From the NCBI GenBank assembly GCA_035462375.1, contig DATHUJ010000124.1, positions 1 to 64,000 of the forward strand: a stretch of 64,000 nt of DNA, read 5' to 3'. This DNA comes from DASTQL01 sp035462375 (lineage in GTDB: Bacteria; Actinomycetota; Actinomycetes; Jiangellales; Jiangellaceae). Of this stretch, positions 9,626 to 18,460 are shown in pieces (the stretch's first letter is position 1; each line of letters begins with the position of its first letter). The notes under the pieces were generated by a model. That model was not told the origin of the DNA, ran no database searches, and saw nothing but the letters and a program-made list of their open reading frames with translations. Made by a program: the position numbers and the translations under genes.

Positions 9626-10051
9626 ATGCCTGCCGCTGCGCCTCCCGAGCTGTCGCGCCCCAACGCCGTCGTCGTGGGCGTGGACGGCTCGGCCGCCTCG
9701 ATCGCCGCGTTGGACTGGGCGGTGGCCGAGGCCGCTCGTGATGCCCGGGCGCTCCACGTCGTCGTGGCGCACGAACGGCCTCCTCGCGCGCCGTACGCCC
9801 CTCCTGTCGCCGAGCCGGAGGAGGCCGAGGTCGAGCACCTGGTGGACTCGGTCCGGCCGCACCTGCAGGGGAGCCGGGCCGATCTGGTCGTGCGCGAGGG
9901 ACGGCTCGAGCAGGTGTTGCTGCGCGAGTCGGCCGGGGCCGGGCTGCTCGTGGTCGGCCGCGAGGAGGCAGAGGGCGAGATCGGTTCCCTGGCGCGGACC
10001 TGCGTGTCGCGGGCCCAATGTGCCGTCGTGGTGATCACCAGTGGCGTCTGA
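9626..10051 (+). CDS. Universal stress protein family, single domain
   Basis: A 141-residue USP-like protein: NAVVVGVDGSAASIAALDWA at the N-terminus, a helix-rich middle, and REGRLEQVLLRESAGAGLLVVG near the C-terminus. The usual ATP-binding G-2x-G-9x-G[ST] tail is only loosely kept (GREEAEGEIGS...CVSRAQCAVVVI), so nucleotide binding is uncertain. The start ATG at 9626 places the first beta strand at the usual distance. Divergent from the GlgX fusion, with a 268-bp intergenic region shared between them; it precedes a flavoprotein gene by 38 bp. Confidence 0.85.
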   Translation: MPAAAPPELSRPNAVVVGVDGSAASIAALDWAVAEAARDARALHVVVAHERPPRAPYAPPVAEPEEAEVEHLVDSVRPHLQGSRADLVVREGRLEQVLLRESAGAGLLVVGREEAEGEIGSLARTCVSRAQCAVVVITSGV

Positions 10052-10077
10052 GGCAGGGGCCGTTCGGTGGCGGGGCC

Positions 10078-10083
10078 TACGGT
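10078..10083 (+). promoter_or_regulatory. Leaderless-type -10 hexamer for 10090 gene
   Basis: TACGGT ends 6 nt before the ATG at 10090 and there is no Shine-Dalgarno. In actinobacteria this arrangement commonly gives a transcript that begins at the start codon. Confidence 0.45.
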
Positions 10084-10089
10084 CGGCGC

Positions 10090-10560
10090 ATGGCTTCCTG
10101 GGGTGAGCTGCTGGCCGCCCAGCCCGACTTCGCTGCCGCGGTCCGGGCGCGGTTCGACGCCCGCACGCACAAGGTGATGGCGACCCTGCGCAAGGACGGC
10201 TCACCGCGGGTCAGCGGGATCGAGGTCTCCTTCGTGGGTGAGGAGATGTGGCTGGGGATGATGCCGGGCTCCCGCAAGGCCGCCGACCTGCGCCGCGACC
10301 CGCGGATCGCGGTGCACAGCGGCTCGGCCGACCCGGGCGCAGACGGGTCCGGCTGGGACGGCGACGCCAAGGTCGCCGGTCGGGCGGTGGAGATCGACGA
10401 CCCGTCCGTCTGGGCAGCGCTCGGCGCGCCCGGCGGGGACGGTCATCTCTTCCGGGTAGACCTCGCCGAGGCCACCGTGGTCCGGTTGGGCGAGCCGGCC
10501 GATCACCTCGTCATCGAGCACTGGCGCGTGGGCGAGGGCATCAGCCGCACCCGCCGCTGA
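10090..10560 (+). CDS. Pyridoxamine 5'-phosphate oxidase-like flavoprotein
   Basis: A 156-residue split-barrel protein. The pattern KVMATLRKDGSPRVSGIEV, followed by EEMWLGMMPGSRKAADLRRDPRIAVHS, is typical of actinobacterial PPOX-class FMN/F420-binding proteins. Residues after 110 resemble the conserved VAGRAVEI strand. Such proteins reduce or bind FMN, haem or F420; which one is unclear. The start is set by a TACGGT hexamer 6 nt upstream (leaderless). The gene stands between the stress protein and the aminotransferase genes on the same strand. Confidence 0.87.
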   Translation: MASWGELLAAQPDFAAAVRARFDARTHKVMATLRKDGSPRVSGIEVSFVGEEMWLGMMPGSRKAADLRRDPRIAVHSGSADPGADGSGWDGDAKVAGRAVEIDDPSVWAALGAPGGDGHLFRVDLAEATVVRLGEPADHLVIEHWRVGEGISRTRR

Positions 10561-10670
10561 AGGGCCCAGTCGATCATCGGTGGAGCAATCGCCGTGCCCC
10601 GCGGCGCCGTCCGGTACGCGGACCGATGATCGTTTGGTGCGGGCCGGGCGTGACCGTGCAGGCTGATCCC

Positions 10671-11861
10671 GTGACCCTCGACGTCGAGGCGCTCCGCGCC
10701 GACACCCCCGGCTGCCACTCGGTCGTCCACCTGAACAACGCGGGTGCCTCCTTGCCGCCCCGGACGGTCACCGAGACCGTCGTCGACCACCTCCGCCGCG
10801 AGGCCATGACCGGCGGCTACGAGGCCGCGGCAGAGGCGGAGGTGGACGGGCGCCTCGAGGCCGTCTACGCGTCGATCGCCCGGCTGCTCCGCGCCGACCC
10901 GGCCGACGTCGCGGTCCTCGACAATGCCACCAGGGCCTGGCAGTCGGTCGCCTACGGAGTCCCCCTGCACCGGGGTGACCGGATCCTGGTCGACCGGGCC
11001 CAGTACTCCAGCAGCGTGCTGGACCTGCTCCGCCTGGCCGACCGGCACGGCGCGTCCGTCGAGGTCGTCGACGACGACCAGCACGGCCAGGTCGACGTCG
11101 CCGACCTGCACAAACGACTGGACCAGGGTGGGGTCGCGCTGGTCTCCCTCACCCACGTCCCCACCCACGGCGGGCTGGTCAACCCGGTCGCCGACGTCGG
11201 GGCGGCGACCCGGGCCGCCGGCGTGCCGCTCCTGCTGGACGCGTGCCAGTCGGCCGGCCAGCTCGACCTCGACGTCGGGCGGCTGCAGTGCGACGCGCTG
11301 TCGGCCACCGGCCGCAAGTACCTCCGCGGTCCGCGCGGCACCGGCTTCCTCTGGGTGCGTCCGGAGCTGCGTCGCAGGCTCGAGCCACCCTGGCCGGACC
11401 TCCGTGGCGGCAGCTGGACCGGGACCCGGAGCTTCGAGCTGCGCGACGACGCCCGGGTCTTCGAGACCTGGGAGCGCAACGTCGCGGCGGTACTCGGACT
11501 GGGCACCGCGGCGGACTACGCCACGATGGTAGGCGTGCCGGAGATCGAGGACCGAGTCCGCCGCCTGGGCGCCGAGCTCAGGACGCTCCTGGCCGACGTC
11601 CCGGGCGTCGAGGTGCACGACACCGGCGTCCGGCGCTGCGGGATCGTCACCTTCAGCGTCGCGGGGGTGCCGGCGGCCGAGGTGCGGGACGACCTCCGGT
11701 CGCGACAGATCAACACCTCGATCTCCGACGCCGCTGGCTCGAGGTGGGCGCTCGCCGACCGCGGACTGCCCGACCTGGTCCGCGCCTCGGTGCACGCCTA
11801 CACGACCGAGGACGAGCTCCTGGTAGTCCGTGACGCCCTGCCACCCGCGCGCGTCCGATGA
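10671..11861 (+). CDS. Class V aminotransferase / cysteine desulfurase-like
   Basis: About 396 residues of PLP-dependent fold type I. Visible features: HLNNAGASLPPRTV near the N-terminus, NATRAWQ, LTHVPTHGGLVNPVADVG, the cofactor Asp in PLLLDACQSAGQ, and the Schiff-base Lys in LSATGRKYLRGPRGTGFLWV. A GVRRCGIVTFSV strand marks the small domain. Family members include cysteine desulfurases, selenocysteine lyases and EgtE-like C-S lyases; no catalytic Cys loop is obvious, so the substrate is unknown. Start uncertain: GTG 10671 gives the compact family start, with alternative ATG 10626 and GTG 10650. The last codons overlap (ATGA) the DinB-like gene, suggesting coupled expression. Confidence 0.85.
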   Translation: MTLDVEALRADTPGCHSVVHLNNAGASLPPRTVTETVVDHLRREAMTGGYEAAAEAEVDGRLEAVYASIARLLRADPADVAVLDNATRAWQSVAYGVPLHRGDRILVDRAQYSSSVLDLLRLADRHGASVEVVDDDQHGQVDVADLHKRLDQGGVALVSLTHVPTHGGLVNPVADVGAATRAAGVPLLLDACQSAGQLDLDVGRLQCDALSATGRKYLRGPRGTGFLWVRPELRRRLEPPWPDLRGGSWTGTRSFELRDDARVFETWERNVAAVLGLGTAADYATMVGVPEIEDRVRRLGAELRTLLADVPGVEVHDTGVRRCGIVTFSVAGVPAAEVRDDLRSRQINTSISDAAGSRWALADRGLPDLVRASVHAYTTEDELLVVRDALPPARVR

Positions 11862-12607
11862 CGGCGATCGACGTCGCCACGGTGCGCCGGCTCGAGGCCG
11901 ACCCTGAAGAGGCCGCCGCCGTCGCCCGGACGGAGTACGAGCGGTTCGGCGCGCTCGTCGACAAGCTGGCCGACCACGACTGGTCCAGGCCGACCGACTG
12001 CACCGGCTGGGAGGTCCGGCACGTGGTCGCCCACGTCCTGGGCGCCACCGAGGCCAACGCCCACCCCGTCGAGATGGTGCGGCAGCTGCGGCAGGCCCGG
12101 CGCGGGACGGCATTCGACGTGGACCCGATCAGCGCCGCCCAGCTGCGCACGCGCGAGCACCTCCACCCGGCGGTGCTGCGGGCCCGCTTCCACCAGGCCG
12201 TCCCGGGTGCGGTGGCCTGGCGGCGCCGCTGGTCGGGCCCGCTCGGCCGGGTCACCTTCCGGGTGGGTGCGCCGATCGACGAGGTGTGGCGGGTGCAGCA
12301 TCTGATGGGCACGATCTACACCCGCGACACATGGATGCACCGGGTCGACGTCTGCCGTGCCACCGGCGTCCCCATGCACCTGACGGGCGACCACGACGGC
12401 CGCATCGTGGCCGATCTCGTCGCCGACTGGGCCCGCCGGCACGGCCGCCCCTTCCGGCTGACCCTGACCGGTCCGGCCGGCGGCGGGTACGTACGGACGG
12501 GGGACACGCCCGGGGAGCCGCTGCGGCTCGACGCCGTCGAGTTCGGCCGCGTGCTCTCCGGGCGCGCCCCCGGTGCGGGTCCGCTGGCGACCCGGGTGCC
12601 CTTCTGA
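11858..12607 (+). CDS. Maleylpyruvate isomerase-family (DinB-like) protein
   Basis: A 249-residue protein. The N-terminal four-helix DinB-like domain shows WSRPTDCTGWEVRHVVAHVLGATEAN, with a His in the W-x-V-x-x-V-x-H pattern, and further possible metal-ligand histidines in HLMGTIYTRDTWMHRVDV. A C-terminal domain with GDHDGRIVADLVADWA follows. This is the pattern of mycothiol-dependent maleylpyruvate isomerase relatives common in mycothiol-producing actinomycetes. Its reaction is unknown. It overlaps the aminotransferase gene by 4 bp and ends 9 bp before the convergent DUF3237-like gene. Confidence 0.85.
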   Translation: MTAIDVATVRRLEADPEEAAAVARTEYERFGALVDKLADHDWSRPTDCTGWEVRHVVAHVLGATEANAHPVEMVRQLRQARRGTAFDVDPISAAQLRTREHLHPAVLRARFHQAVPGAVAWRRRWSGPLGRVTFRVGAPIDEVWRVQHLMGTIYTRDTWMHRVDVCRATGVPMHLTGDHDGRIVADLVADWARRHGRPFRLTLTGPAGGGYVRTGDTPGEPLRLDAVEFGRVLSGRAPGAGPLATRVPF

Positions 12608-12616
12608 TCCGTACGG

Positions 12617-13126
12617 TCAGGCCGCCACGTCGCGCGTCCGGCGAGCGAGGTCGGCGATCCGGTGGGCCTCCACGACCAGCTCGCCGGTCGCGAAGTTCAC
12701 GTAGCCCGTGTGGGCCACGGTGACCCGGTTCAGGTGGGCGAGCGCCGGCGCCGCCGTACGGAAGGTGGCGAAGCACTCGATCGTGGACGGCGCGTCGGCC
12801 CAGACGAAGTCCGGCGACAGCATCTCCTCGATGGTCGGGACGGGAAGGCCCGCGGGTGGGAGCACGTAGCCGTGCACGTCGACGGACACGGTCTGGCCGT
12901 CCAGGGTGAGCACCTCGCGGGCGTCGACCACGCCGACCCCGTCCGGGCGGATCCGGAAGTAGTCGACGAGCTCGATGTGCCCGCCCTTGCCCTCGCCCTC
13001 GACGACGGTCCCGCTGAAGTGGCCGTTCATCCGGAGGCCCTCGGCGACGGGGCCGATCGGCACCATCTTCTCCATCCGGCCGCGGAACAGGTAGTACAGG
13101 TCCTTGCGCTGGGTCGTGCCGGTCAT
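12617..13126 (-). CDS. DUF3237-like beta-barrel protein
   Basis: A 169-residue protein with LYYLFRGRMEKMVPIGPVAEG, a GHFSGTVVEG strand, HIELVDYFRIRPDGVGVVDA and LTLDGQTVSVDVHGYVLPP, the layout of DUF3237 family barrels. Function in this family is not established. It is coupled by ATGA overlap to the upstream metallo-beta-lactamase-fold gene and lies downstream of the LuxR-ATPase regulator, so the three genes probably form one transcript. Confidence 0.75.
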   Translation of the reverse strand: MTGTTQRKDLYYLFRGRMEKMVPIGPVAEGLRMNGHFSGTVVEGEGKGGHIELVDYFRIRPDGVGVVDAREVLTLDGQTVSVDVHGYVLPPAGLPVPTIEEMLSPDFVWADAPSTIECFATFRTAAPALAHLNRVTVAHTGYVNFATGELVVEAHRIADLARRTRDVAA

Positions 13127-14067
13127 GCGATCTCCTCGATCTCGTGGTGCGGTCCCGGTGCCGGTCGGCCACCGGGGTCGAGCTGGTCGAGCAGGGCCCG
13201 GAGCTCGGCGTGGGTCGTCCCGGGGACGGGGTCGACCGAGGGGGCGCCCTGCATCGTCGTGAGCACCCGGTCCACCGCCCGGTGGACGGGGGGCAGGTGG
13301 GAAGAGAGCAGGGCGCTGGGCTGCAGCCGGCGCACCGCCTCGAGGGAGCCGGCGAGAACGGTCTCGTCGGCCAGGCTCACCCACGGGCTGTCGACGGTCG
13401 CCCAGGCGAGCTGGGCCGCCGCCAGGACGTCGTCGTCGACGTCGTCGGCCGTACGGGAGGTGGCCTCGGCCGCCGTCGGCAGCGGGGCGCCGAAGCAGTC
13501 GGAGCTGAAGAGCATCCCGGTGGAGTCGTCGAGGAACCCCACGGTGCCGGGGGAGTCGAAGACCGGCGGACGCAGCGCCCGCAGGTTGCGGTCGCCGACG
13601 TTCAGCGTGTCGCCCGGGTTGACGACCCGCAGGCGGTCCAGCGGGAACGGTGCCTCCGGCATCATCCGGCCGATCGCGAGGAAGGTGGAGATCACCGTGG
13701 CCCGGGGGGCGAGCTCCAGCAGCCGCATCAGGCTGCCGGTGTGGTCGCGATCCTCGTGGGTGAGCCAGATCCAGCGCAGCTCGGCCGGGTCGACCACGGA
13801 TGACAGGGCCGTCAGGAAGTCGTCGGCGAGCACCCCGATGCCGGTGTCCACGAGGACGGGCTCCTCGGCCGCGACCACGAACGCGTTCATCGGCAGCACG
13901 CCGGTCGCCGGGACCGGCCAGTACGTGGGGACGACGTGTGTGTCGCGCCCGACGGCGAACGGGTCGCCCACGGTGGGGTGCACGGCTCCTGCCTCCCTCG
14001 CAGCTCGGATGTCCTGCTGCGTCCGAGACTCCGCCGTGAAGGCCTCGTACGGATGGGTGCCGAGCAC
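13123..14067 (-). CDS. ODP-like metallo-beta-lactamase-fold protein
   Basis: About 314 residues. The metal motif is THEDRDHTGS, that is H-x-D-x-D-H rather than the usual HxHxDH, close to the HxExD pattern of flavodiiron-protein oxidase domains. FSSDCFGAPLP resembles their conserved Asp loop and a late His (SSHLPPVHRAVD) follows. There is no flavodoxin domain, so electron supply must come from elsewhere. The divergent flavoprotein at 17127 is one candidate partner (inference). Start taken as GTG 14067, 17 bp after the regulator stop; no ATG precedes MNAFVVA. Confidence 0.8.
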   Translation of the reverse strand: MLGTHPYEAFTAESRTQQDIRAAREAGAVHPTVGDPFAVGRDTHVVPTYWPVPATGVLPMNAFVVAAEEPVLVDTGIGVLADDFLTALSSVVDPAELRWIWLTHEDRDHTGSLMRLLELAPRATVISTFLAIGRMMPEAPFPLDRLRVVNPGDTLNVGDRNLRALRPPVFDSPGTVGFLDDSTGMLFSSDCFGAPLPTAAEATSRTADDVDDDVLAAAQLAWATVDSPWVSLADETVLAGSLEAVRRLQPSALLSSHLPPVHRAVDRVLTTMQGAPSVDPVPGTTHAELRALLDQLDPGGRPAPGPHHEIEEIA

Positions 14068-14084
14068 CCGGCTAAGGCGGCGGC

Positions 14085-16988
14085 CTACCCGCTCAGCCCG
14101 AGCTCCCGAGCGAGCGTGGCCAGGCCCTGCCGGTCGGGCCGGCCGGTCTTGGCGAGCAGGGCGGCGACATGCTTCTCCACCGTCCTGGGCGAGACGACGA
14201 GGCGGTCGGCGACCTGACGGTTCGTGAGTCGCTCGGGGAGCAGGGCGAGGACGTCGACCTCCCGGCTGGTGACGCCGAGGGCGCGCAGCGAGGGCGGGAC
14301 CGGAGACTCCCCGCGGCCCTGGCGCGGCACCGGGGCCCCCATGTCGCGGAGCGCGACTCGGCAGGAGGTGGCCAGCGCCGGCTGCCCGTGGTCGGCGAAC
14401 CAGCGGACCGACGCCTGCAGCCAGGCGACCGGGTCGCCCCAGCCGTCCCGGTGGGCGGCGCCAGCGATCAGCCAGTGCACGGTGTGGGGCATCCACGCCG
14501 CCCCTTGGTAGCCGGACAGGTCGGCGAGCGCGTGGTCCAGCAGCGACTCCGCCCGCGCACGGTCCCGGTCGCGGCCGGAGGCCACCGCGTCGGCGACGGT
14601 GAGCAGGCCCCGGTTGAAGCGGGTGCCGGCACCGGCCGCCCGGCGGGTGACCCTGCGGGCAGCCGCTCCGCCGTCGGGCGAGAGCAGCGTGGATGCCAGT
14701 GCCCAGAGACCGCGGTGCGGGGTGTGGTGAGCCGGTCGGTCCGCGAGCAGGGCGACGGCTCGGTCGAGCGCTCCGAGCAGGCCCTCCGGGTCGGCCTCGT
14801 GGAGGGCGAGCATCGCCCGGGCCCTCTCCCAGGCACTGGCCTCCACCTCGACGTCGCCGGGGGCGGCGTCGAGGGCCTGCCCGAGCAGGACCTCCATGTC
14901 CGCGCGTCGCCGCTCGTGCGCGTACGAACGGGCGGCCGTCACCAGCGCGTACGGGAGGATCCCCGACCCGAGCCGACGGGCGAGCCCCGCGGCCCGCAGC
15001 GCAACCGCGCGCCCCTCGGCCGGCTGCCCCCGTGCGACCAGGGCCTCGGCGAGGTGGAAGTCGACCGCCGCCACGGTGGCCGGCGAGCCGGCGGCCACTG
15101 CCGCCCGGCGGGCCTCCCGGAGCCGGTCCAGTCGCATCGTGTCGAGAAGGTCGACGGTGCCGAGCTCGTGCAGGGCACGTGCGCGCCAGCCCGGGAGGTC
15201 GTGCCGCGTGGCGAGGTCCAGGGCCGCCGAGAAGAAGGCCTCGGCGGCCGCGACGTCGCGCAGGCGTGCGCATCTCCCCACGACCTCGAGCGCCTCGCAC
15301 CGCGCGTCGGCCGGAGCGCCGGCCCTGTCCGCGACCGAGCCGGCCAGCTCTTCGGCGGCCGGCGCGTCGCCCGCGGCCAGCTGCGCGGCCGCGGCCGTGA
15401 CGTCGACCCAGGCGGTCAGCTCCTCGTCGTGCACCCGGTCGGCCAGCGCGCGCGCCACCGCAGTCCGCTCCTGCGCGGCAGCCGGCCGCCCGCCCACCGT
15501 CAGCGCCCGGGCGAGGACGAGCTCCAGGTAGGCCTCCCCGGTGACGGCACCCTGGGTCGGCCTCGCCTCCGCGCGGAGTGCCCCGTGCGCGCGGTTGCCG
15601 GCGTCGAGCGCCCGGTCCACCTCGCCCGCCAGCGCGTGGACCCTGGCCAGGCCGGCGGCGACTCGGCCGGCCGTCCCCGGGTCCAGCTCCTCTGCCCGCT
15701 CCAGCATCGCCGCAGCACTGCCGAGCGCGCCACGCGCGCTGGCGTCGTCGGCGGCCCGCAGCAGGAGCGCGGCGGCCTCGGCGCGCTCGCCGGCGAGCTC
15801 GGCGAGCTCCGCGGCCACGTCGCACCAGGTCCCCGGCAGCCCGGGGTGCTCCTCCTGTACGGCGGCGAGAGCGCGCCGGGCCAGGTCGACCCGCTCGGGT
15901 GGCAGCAACCCGGCGACGACCTCGTCGCGGACGAGGGCGTGCCGGAAGCGGACCGTGGTGCCGTCCGGGACCACGAGCTGGGCGTACTCCGCCTCCCGGA
16001 CGGCAGCCAGCACGTGCTCCTGGCCGGCGTCGAGCACCCGCTGGAGCAGGGTCCAGCCGGTCTGGTGGCCGAGGACGGCCAGGGCGCCGAGCGCCCGCCG
16101 CGTGCCCGGGGAGACCTCGTGCAGCCGGGTACGGAGCGACAGCGCCAGGGTGGTCGGGGCGGTGGTGCGCAGACGGCGTCCCACGACCTGCCACCCGTCG
16201 GGACCGGGCAGCAGGGCGCCGGACCGCTGGAGGCCCGCGAGCAGCTCCTCCACGTGGAAAGGGCTGCCGCCGGCACGTTCGCGGACGAAGGCAGTCAGCT
16301 CGGCCGGGCAGGCGTCCTGGTCGAGGCAGGACAGGAGGAGCCGGTCGACGTCCGCCGGTTCGAGCGGTCCCAGCTCGAGCAGCCGCAGCGCGCGGCGGCG
16401 GGCCAGGCCGTCCATGAGCACCGTGGCCGCACCGCCCGCGACGGGGCGAGCGGTGAGCAGGACGCTCGCACCGTGGGCGTCGCAGGCGTCCACGAGGTAC
16501 TCGACCACGGCGAGCTCGTCGGGGTCGGACCAGTGCAGGTCGTCGAGGCTGAGCAGGGCGCCGCGGCCGCGCCCGGCGACGAGGAGGAGGTCGAGGACTG
16601 CCTCGGCGAGCCCGACCACGCCGACCGGGGTGCCGGCATCGGGCGGGTGCCCGGCCACCTCGTCCAGCCGGGCCAGCGTCGGGCCCAGCAGGCCCACCGT
16701 GCCGGCGGCCTTGACGCCCGGGTCGCGCAGGGCGCCGGCGACCGCCTCGGCGAGTGCTCGGAGCGGCCGGGCGCCCGGTCCCTCGACGGCCCGGCCCGAG
16801 AGGACGACCTGACCGGTGTCGCCGGCGAGCCGCTCGGCCTCGGCGCGCAGACGGGACTTGCCCATGCCCGCCTCGCCGACCACCGCGACGGCACGGCCAC
16901 GGCCCCGCGATGCAGTCGCGACCGCTTCCTCCAGCAGTCGGCGCTCGTCCGCGCGCCCGACGACCGTCCGGCCGACCAGCCCCTCCAC
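14085..16988 (-). CDS. LuxR-family regulator with N-terminal AAA ATPase (LAL type)
   Basis: A 967-residue regulator. Residues 1-30 (VGRADERRLLEEAV) precede Walker A VVGEAGMGKSRL; Walker B-like GALLSLDDLHWSDPDELAVVE follows near residue 140. A long Ala/Leu-rich helical repeat region (about 350-880) resembles MalT-like TPR domains. The C-terminal 65 residues are a LuxR helix-turn-helix: LTSREVDVLALLPERLTNRQVA type sequence with VSPRTVEKHVAALLAKTG. Such regulators respond to small inducers with ATP binding. It heads a probable operon with the MBL-fold and DUF3237 genes and is divergent from a flavin monooxygenase-like gene across 138 bp. Confidence 0.9.
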   Translation of the reverse strand: MEGLVGRTVVGRADERRLLEEAVATASRGRGRAVAVVGEAGMGKSRLRAEAERLAGDTGQVVLSGRAVEGPGARPLRALAEAVAGALRDPGVKAAGTVGLLGPTLARLDEVAGHPPDAGTPVGVVGLAEAVLDLLLVAGRGRGALLSLDDLHWSDPDELAVVEYLVDACDAHGASVLLTARPVAGGAATVLMDGLARRRALRLLELGPLEPADVDRLLLSCLDQDACPAELTAFVRERAGGSPFHVEELLAGLQRSGALLPGPDGWQVVGRRLRTTAPTTLALSLRTRLHEVSPGTRRALGALAVLGHQTGWTLLQRVLDAGQEHVLAAVREAEYAQLVVPDGTTVRFRHALVRDEVVAGLLPPERVDLARRALAAVQEEHPGLPGTWCDVAAELAELAGERAEAAALLLRAADDASARGALGSAAAMLERAEELDPGTAGRVAAGLARVHALAGEVDRALDAGNRAHGALRAEARPTQGAVTGEAYLELVLARALTVGGRPAAAQERTAVARALADRVHDEELTAWVDVTAAAAQLAAGDAPAAEELAGSVADRAGAPADARCEALEVVGRCARLRDVAAAEAFFSAALDLATRHDLPGWRARALHELGTVDLLDTMRLDRLREARRAAVAAGSPATVAAVDFHLAEALVARGQPAEGRAVALRAAGLARRLGSGILPYALVTAARSYAHERRRADMEVLLGQALDAAPGDVEVEASAWERARAMLALHEADPEGLLGALDRAVALLADRPAHHTPHRGLWALASTLLSPDGGAAARRVTRRAAGAGTRFNRGLLTVADAVASGRDRDRARAESLLDHALADLSGYQGAAWMPHTVHWLIAGAAHRDGWGDPVAWLQASVRWFADHGQPALATSCRVALRDMGAPVPRQGRGESPVPPSLRALGVTSREVDVLALLPERLTNRQVADRLVVSPRTVEKHVAALLAKTGRPDRQGLATLARELGLSG

Positions 16989-17052
16989 GCCGACCAGCGT
17001 GGCCCACCCGGCTCGGCAGCGACAACCGAGGGCCGACCCGGGCCGGCGTTAG

Positions 17053-17080
17053 GCGGGTGTGCCGATACCCAAAGCGGGTG
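17053..17080. promoter_or_regulatory. Direct repeat GCGGGTG, 21 bp apart
   Basis: GCGGGTGtGCCGA at 17053 and GCGGGTGCCCGA at 17074 lie on the same face of the helix (21 bp) in the divergent region between the LuxR-ATPase regulator and the flavoprotein gene. A plausible operator; no experimental support. Confidence 0.3.
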
Positions 17081-17126
17081 CCCGACCCGCCTGCGCGTGG
17101 CGTCGGCCGCGTCGAGCCTGGCGGGC

Positions 17127-18347
17127 ATGGGACGTATCGACACCGTCGTCGTCGGCGGCGGCCAGGCCGGCCTCGCCGTCAGCCACCACCTCGCCGCGGA
17201 GGGCGTGGACCACGTCGTGCTCGAGCGCGGCGCCGTGGCCGAGCGGTGGACCTCCGAGCGCTGGGACTCGCTGCGCCTGATCACCCCGAGGTGGATGTCC
17301 ACCCTGCCCGGCTGGGAGTACTCCGGTCCTGAGCCCGACGGCTTCATGGACCGCGACGAGGTGGTGCGCTACCTCCGCGCGTACGCGATGGCGTCACGTG
17401 CTCCCGTCCGTACGGGAGTGGCGGTCCGCTCGGTCCGAGCGGGTCGAGCCGGCTTCGAGGTACGGACCGGCGAGGGCGCGTTGTCGGCACGTAACGTCGT
17501 CGTGGCCACCGGGTCCACCGGGCGCCCCTACGTCCCGTCGTCCGCGGCGGACCTGACGCCGCGCGTGCACCAGCTGCCCATCCGCGACTACCGCAACCCG
17601 GGCGGCCTGCCCGCGGGGGGAGTCCTCGTCGTCGGCGCGTCCTCCTCCGGGTTGGCGGTCGCCGAGGAGCTGCGGGCCGCCGGGAGGGAGGTCGTCCTGG
17701 CCGTCGGGCGGCACTCGCGGCTGCCGCGGACCTACCGGGGTCGTGACGTCTTCGCGTGGCTGCGGGACCTCGGCTGGCTCGCGGAGACCGTCGACGAGGT
17801 ACCCGACGTGGCCCGGGCACGGCGCGAACCACGCCTCCAGCTGGCCACCCGGGCGGGCGCGAGGCTGGACCTGTGGACCGCTCACGGCATGGGCATCCGG
17901 GTGGTGGGGTCGGTCCGGGGCGCCTCCGGTGAGGAGGTCCGGCTGGCGGACGACCTGGCCGCCACGTCGGTGGCGGCGACCCGGGCGGAGCACGCACTGC
18001 TCGACCGAATCGACGACGACCTGGCCGGCGGGGGGCGGCCGAGGCGGCCGGTCCGGCCCGTGCTGCCGGCCTCGCCCCGGACCCTGCACCTCCGGCGAGC
18101 CGGGATCAGCGCGGTCGTCTGGGCCACCGGCTACCAGCCGTCCTACCCCTTCCTGGACCTCCCGGTGCTCGACCGCGGGGGCCAGGTCGTCCAGCGCCGG
18201 GGGGTCACGCCGGTTCCCGGCCTCTACGTCGTCGGGACGCGCTTCCAGCACCGGCGGGACTCGGTCTTCCTCGACGGGGTCCGGTGGGACGCCGAGGCGG
18301 TCGTGAGCCACCTCGCGGGCCGGGACGCAAGGCGACTCGCCGTCTGA
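17127..18347 (+). CDS. FAD-dependent NAD(P)-binding monooxygenase-like protein
   Basis: A 406-residue flavoprotein of the flavin-containing monooxygenase/CzcO type. The N-terminal Rossmann motif VVVGGGQAGLAVSHHLA binds FAD. SERWDSLRLITPRWMSTLPG is the conserved W-region, and VLVVGASSSGLAVAEEL is the second (NADPH) Rossmann motif. ATG stretch VVVATGSTGRPYVP and WATGYQPSYPFLD complete the FMO-like pattern, and VPGLYVVGTRFQHRR is the C-terminal FAD contact. Substrate unknown. Divergent from the LuxR-ATPase gene, which probably controls it. Confidence 0.88.
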   Translation: MGRIDTVVVGGGQAGLAVSHHLAAEGVDHVVLERGAVAERWTSERWDSLRLITPRWMSTLPGWEYSGPEPDGFMDRDEVVRYLRAYAMASRAPVRTGVAVRSVRAGRAGFEVRTGEGALSARNVVVATGSTGRPYVPSSAADLTPRVHQLPIRDYRNPGGLPAGGVLVVGASSSGLAVAEELRAAGREVVLAVGRHSRLPRTYRGRDVFAWLRDLGWLAETVDEVPDVARARREPRLQLATRAGARLDLWTAHGMGIRVVGSVRGASGEEVRLADDLAATSVAATRAEHALLDRIDDDLAGGGRPRRPVRPVLPASPRTLHLRRAGISAVVWATGYQPSYPFLDLPVLDRGGQVVQRRGVTPVPGLYVVGTRFQHRRDSVFLDGVRWDAEAVVSHLAGRDARRLAV

Positions 18348-18460
18348 CGGCCAGGTTTCCGACTGGTCCGTGTTCCCAACGGCACCTCACGTCACTACCG
18401 TCGAGGAGGTCCCCGCCGAGGCGGCCGCAGATGACATGGGTCGCCCAGACCAGGAGCACC

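Noticed and set aside
9358..10170. Extended N-terminus for the GlgX fusion
   Set aside because: The extra codons lie antisense to a universal stress gene, have no GlgX similarity, and a good ribosome site marks ATG 9357.
14169..18347. Very long open frame on the plus strand
   Set aside because: It is antisense to the LuxR-ATPase gene and only its last part (17127-18347) matches a protein family. GC-rich DNA leaves the opposite strand open.
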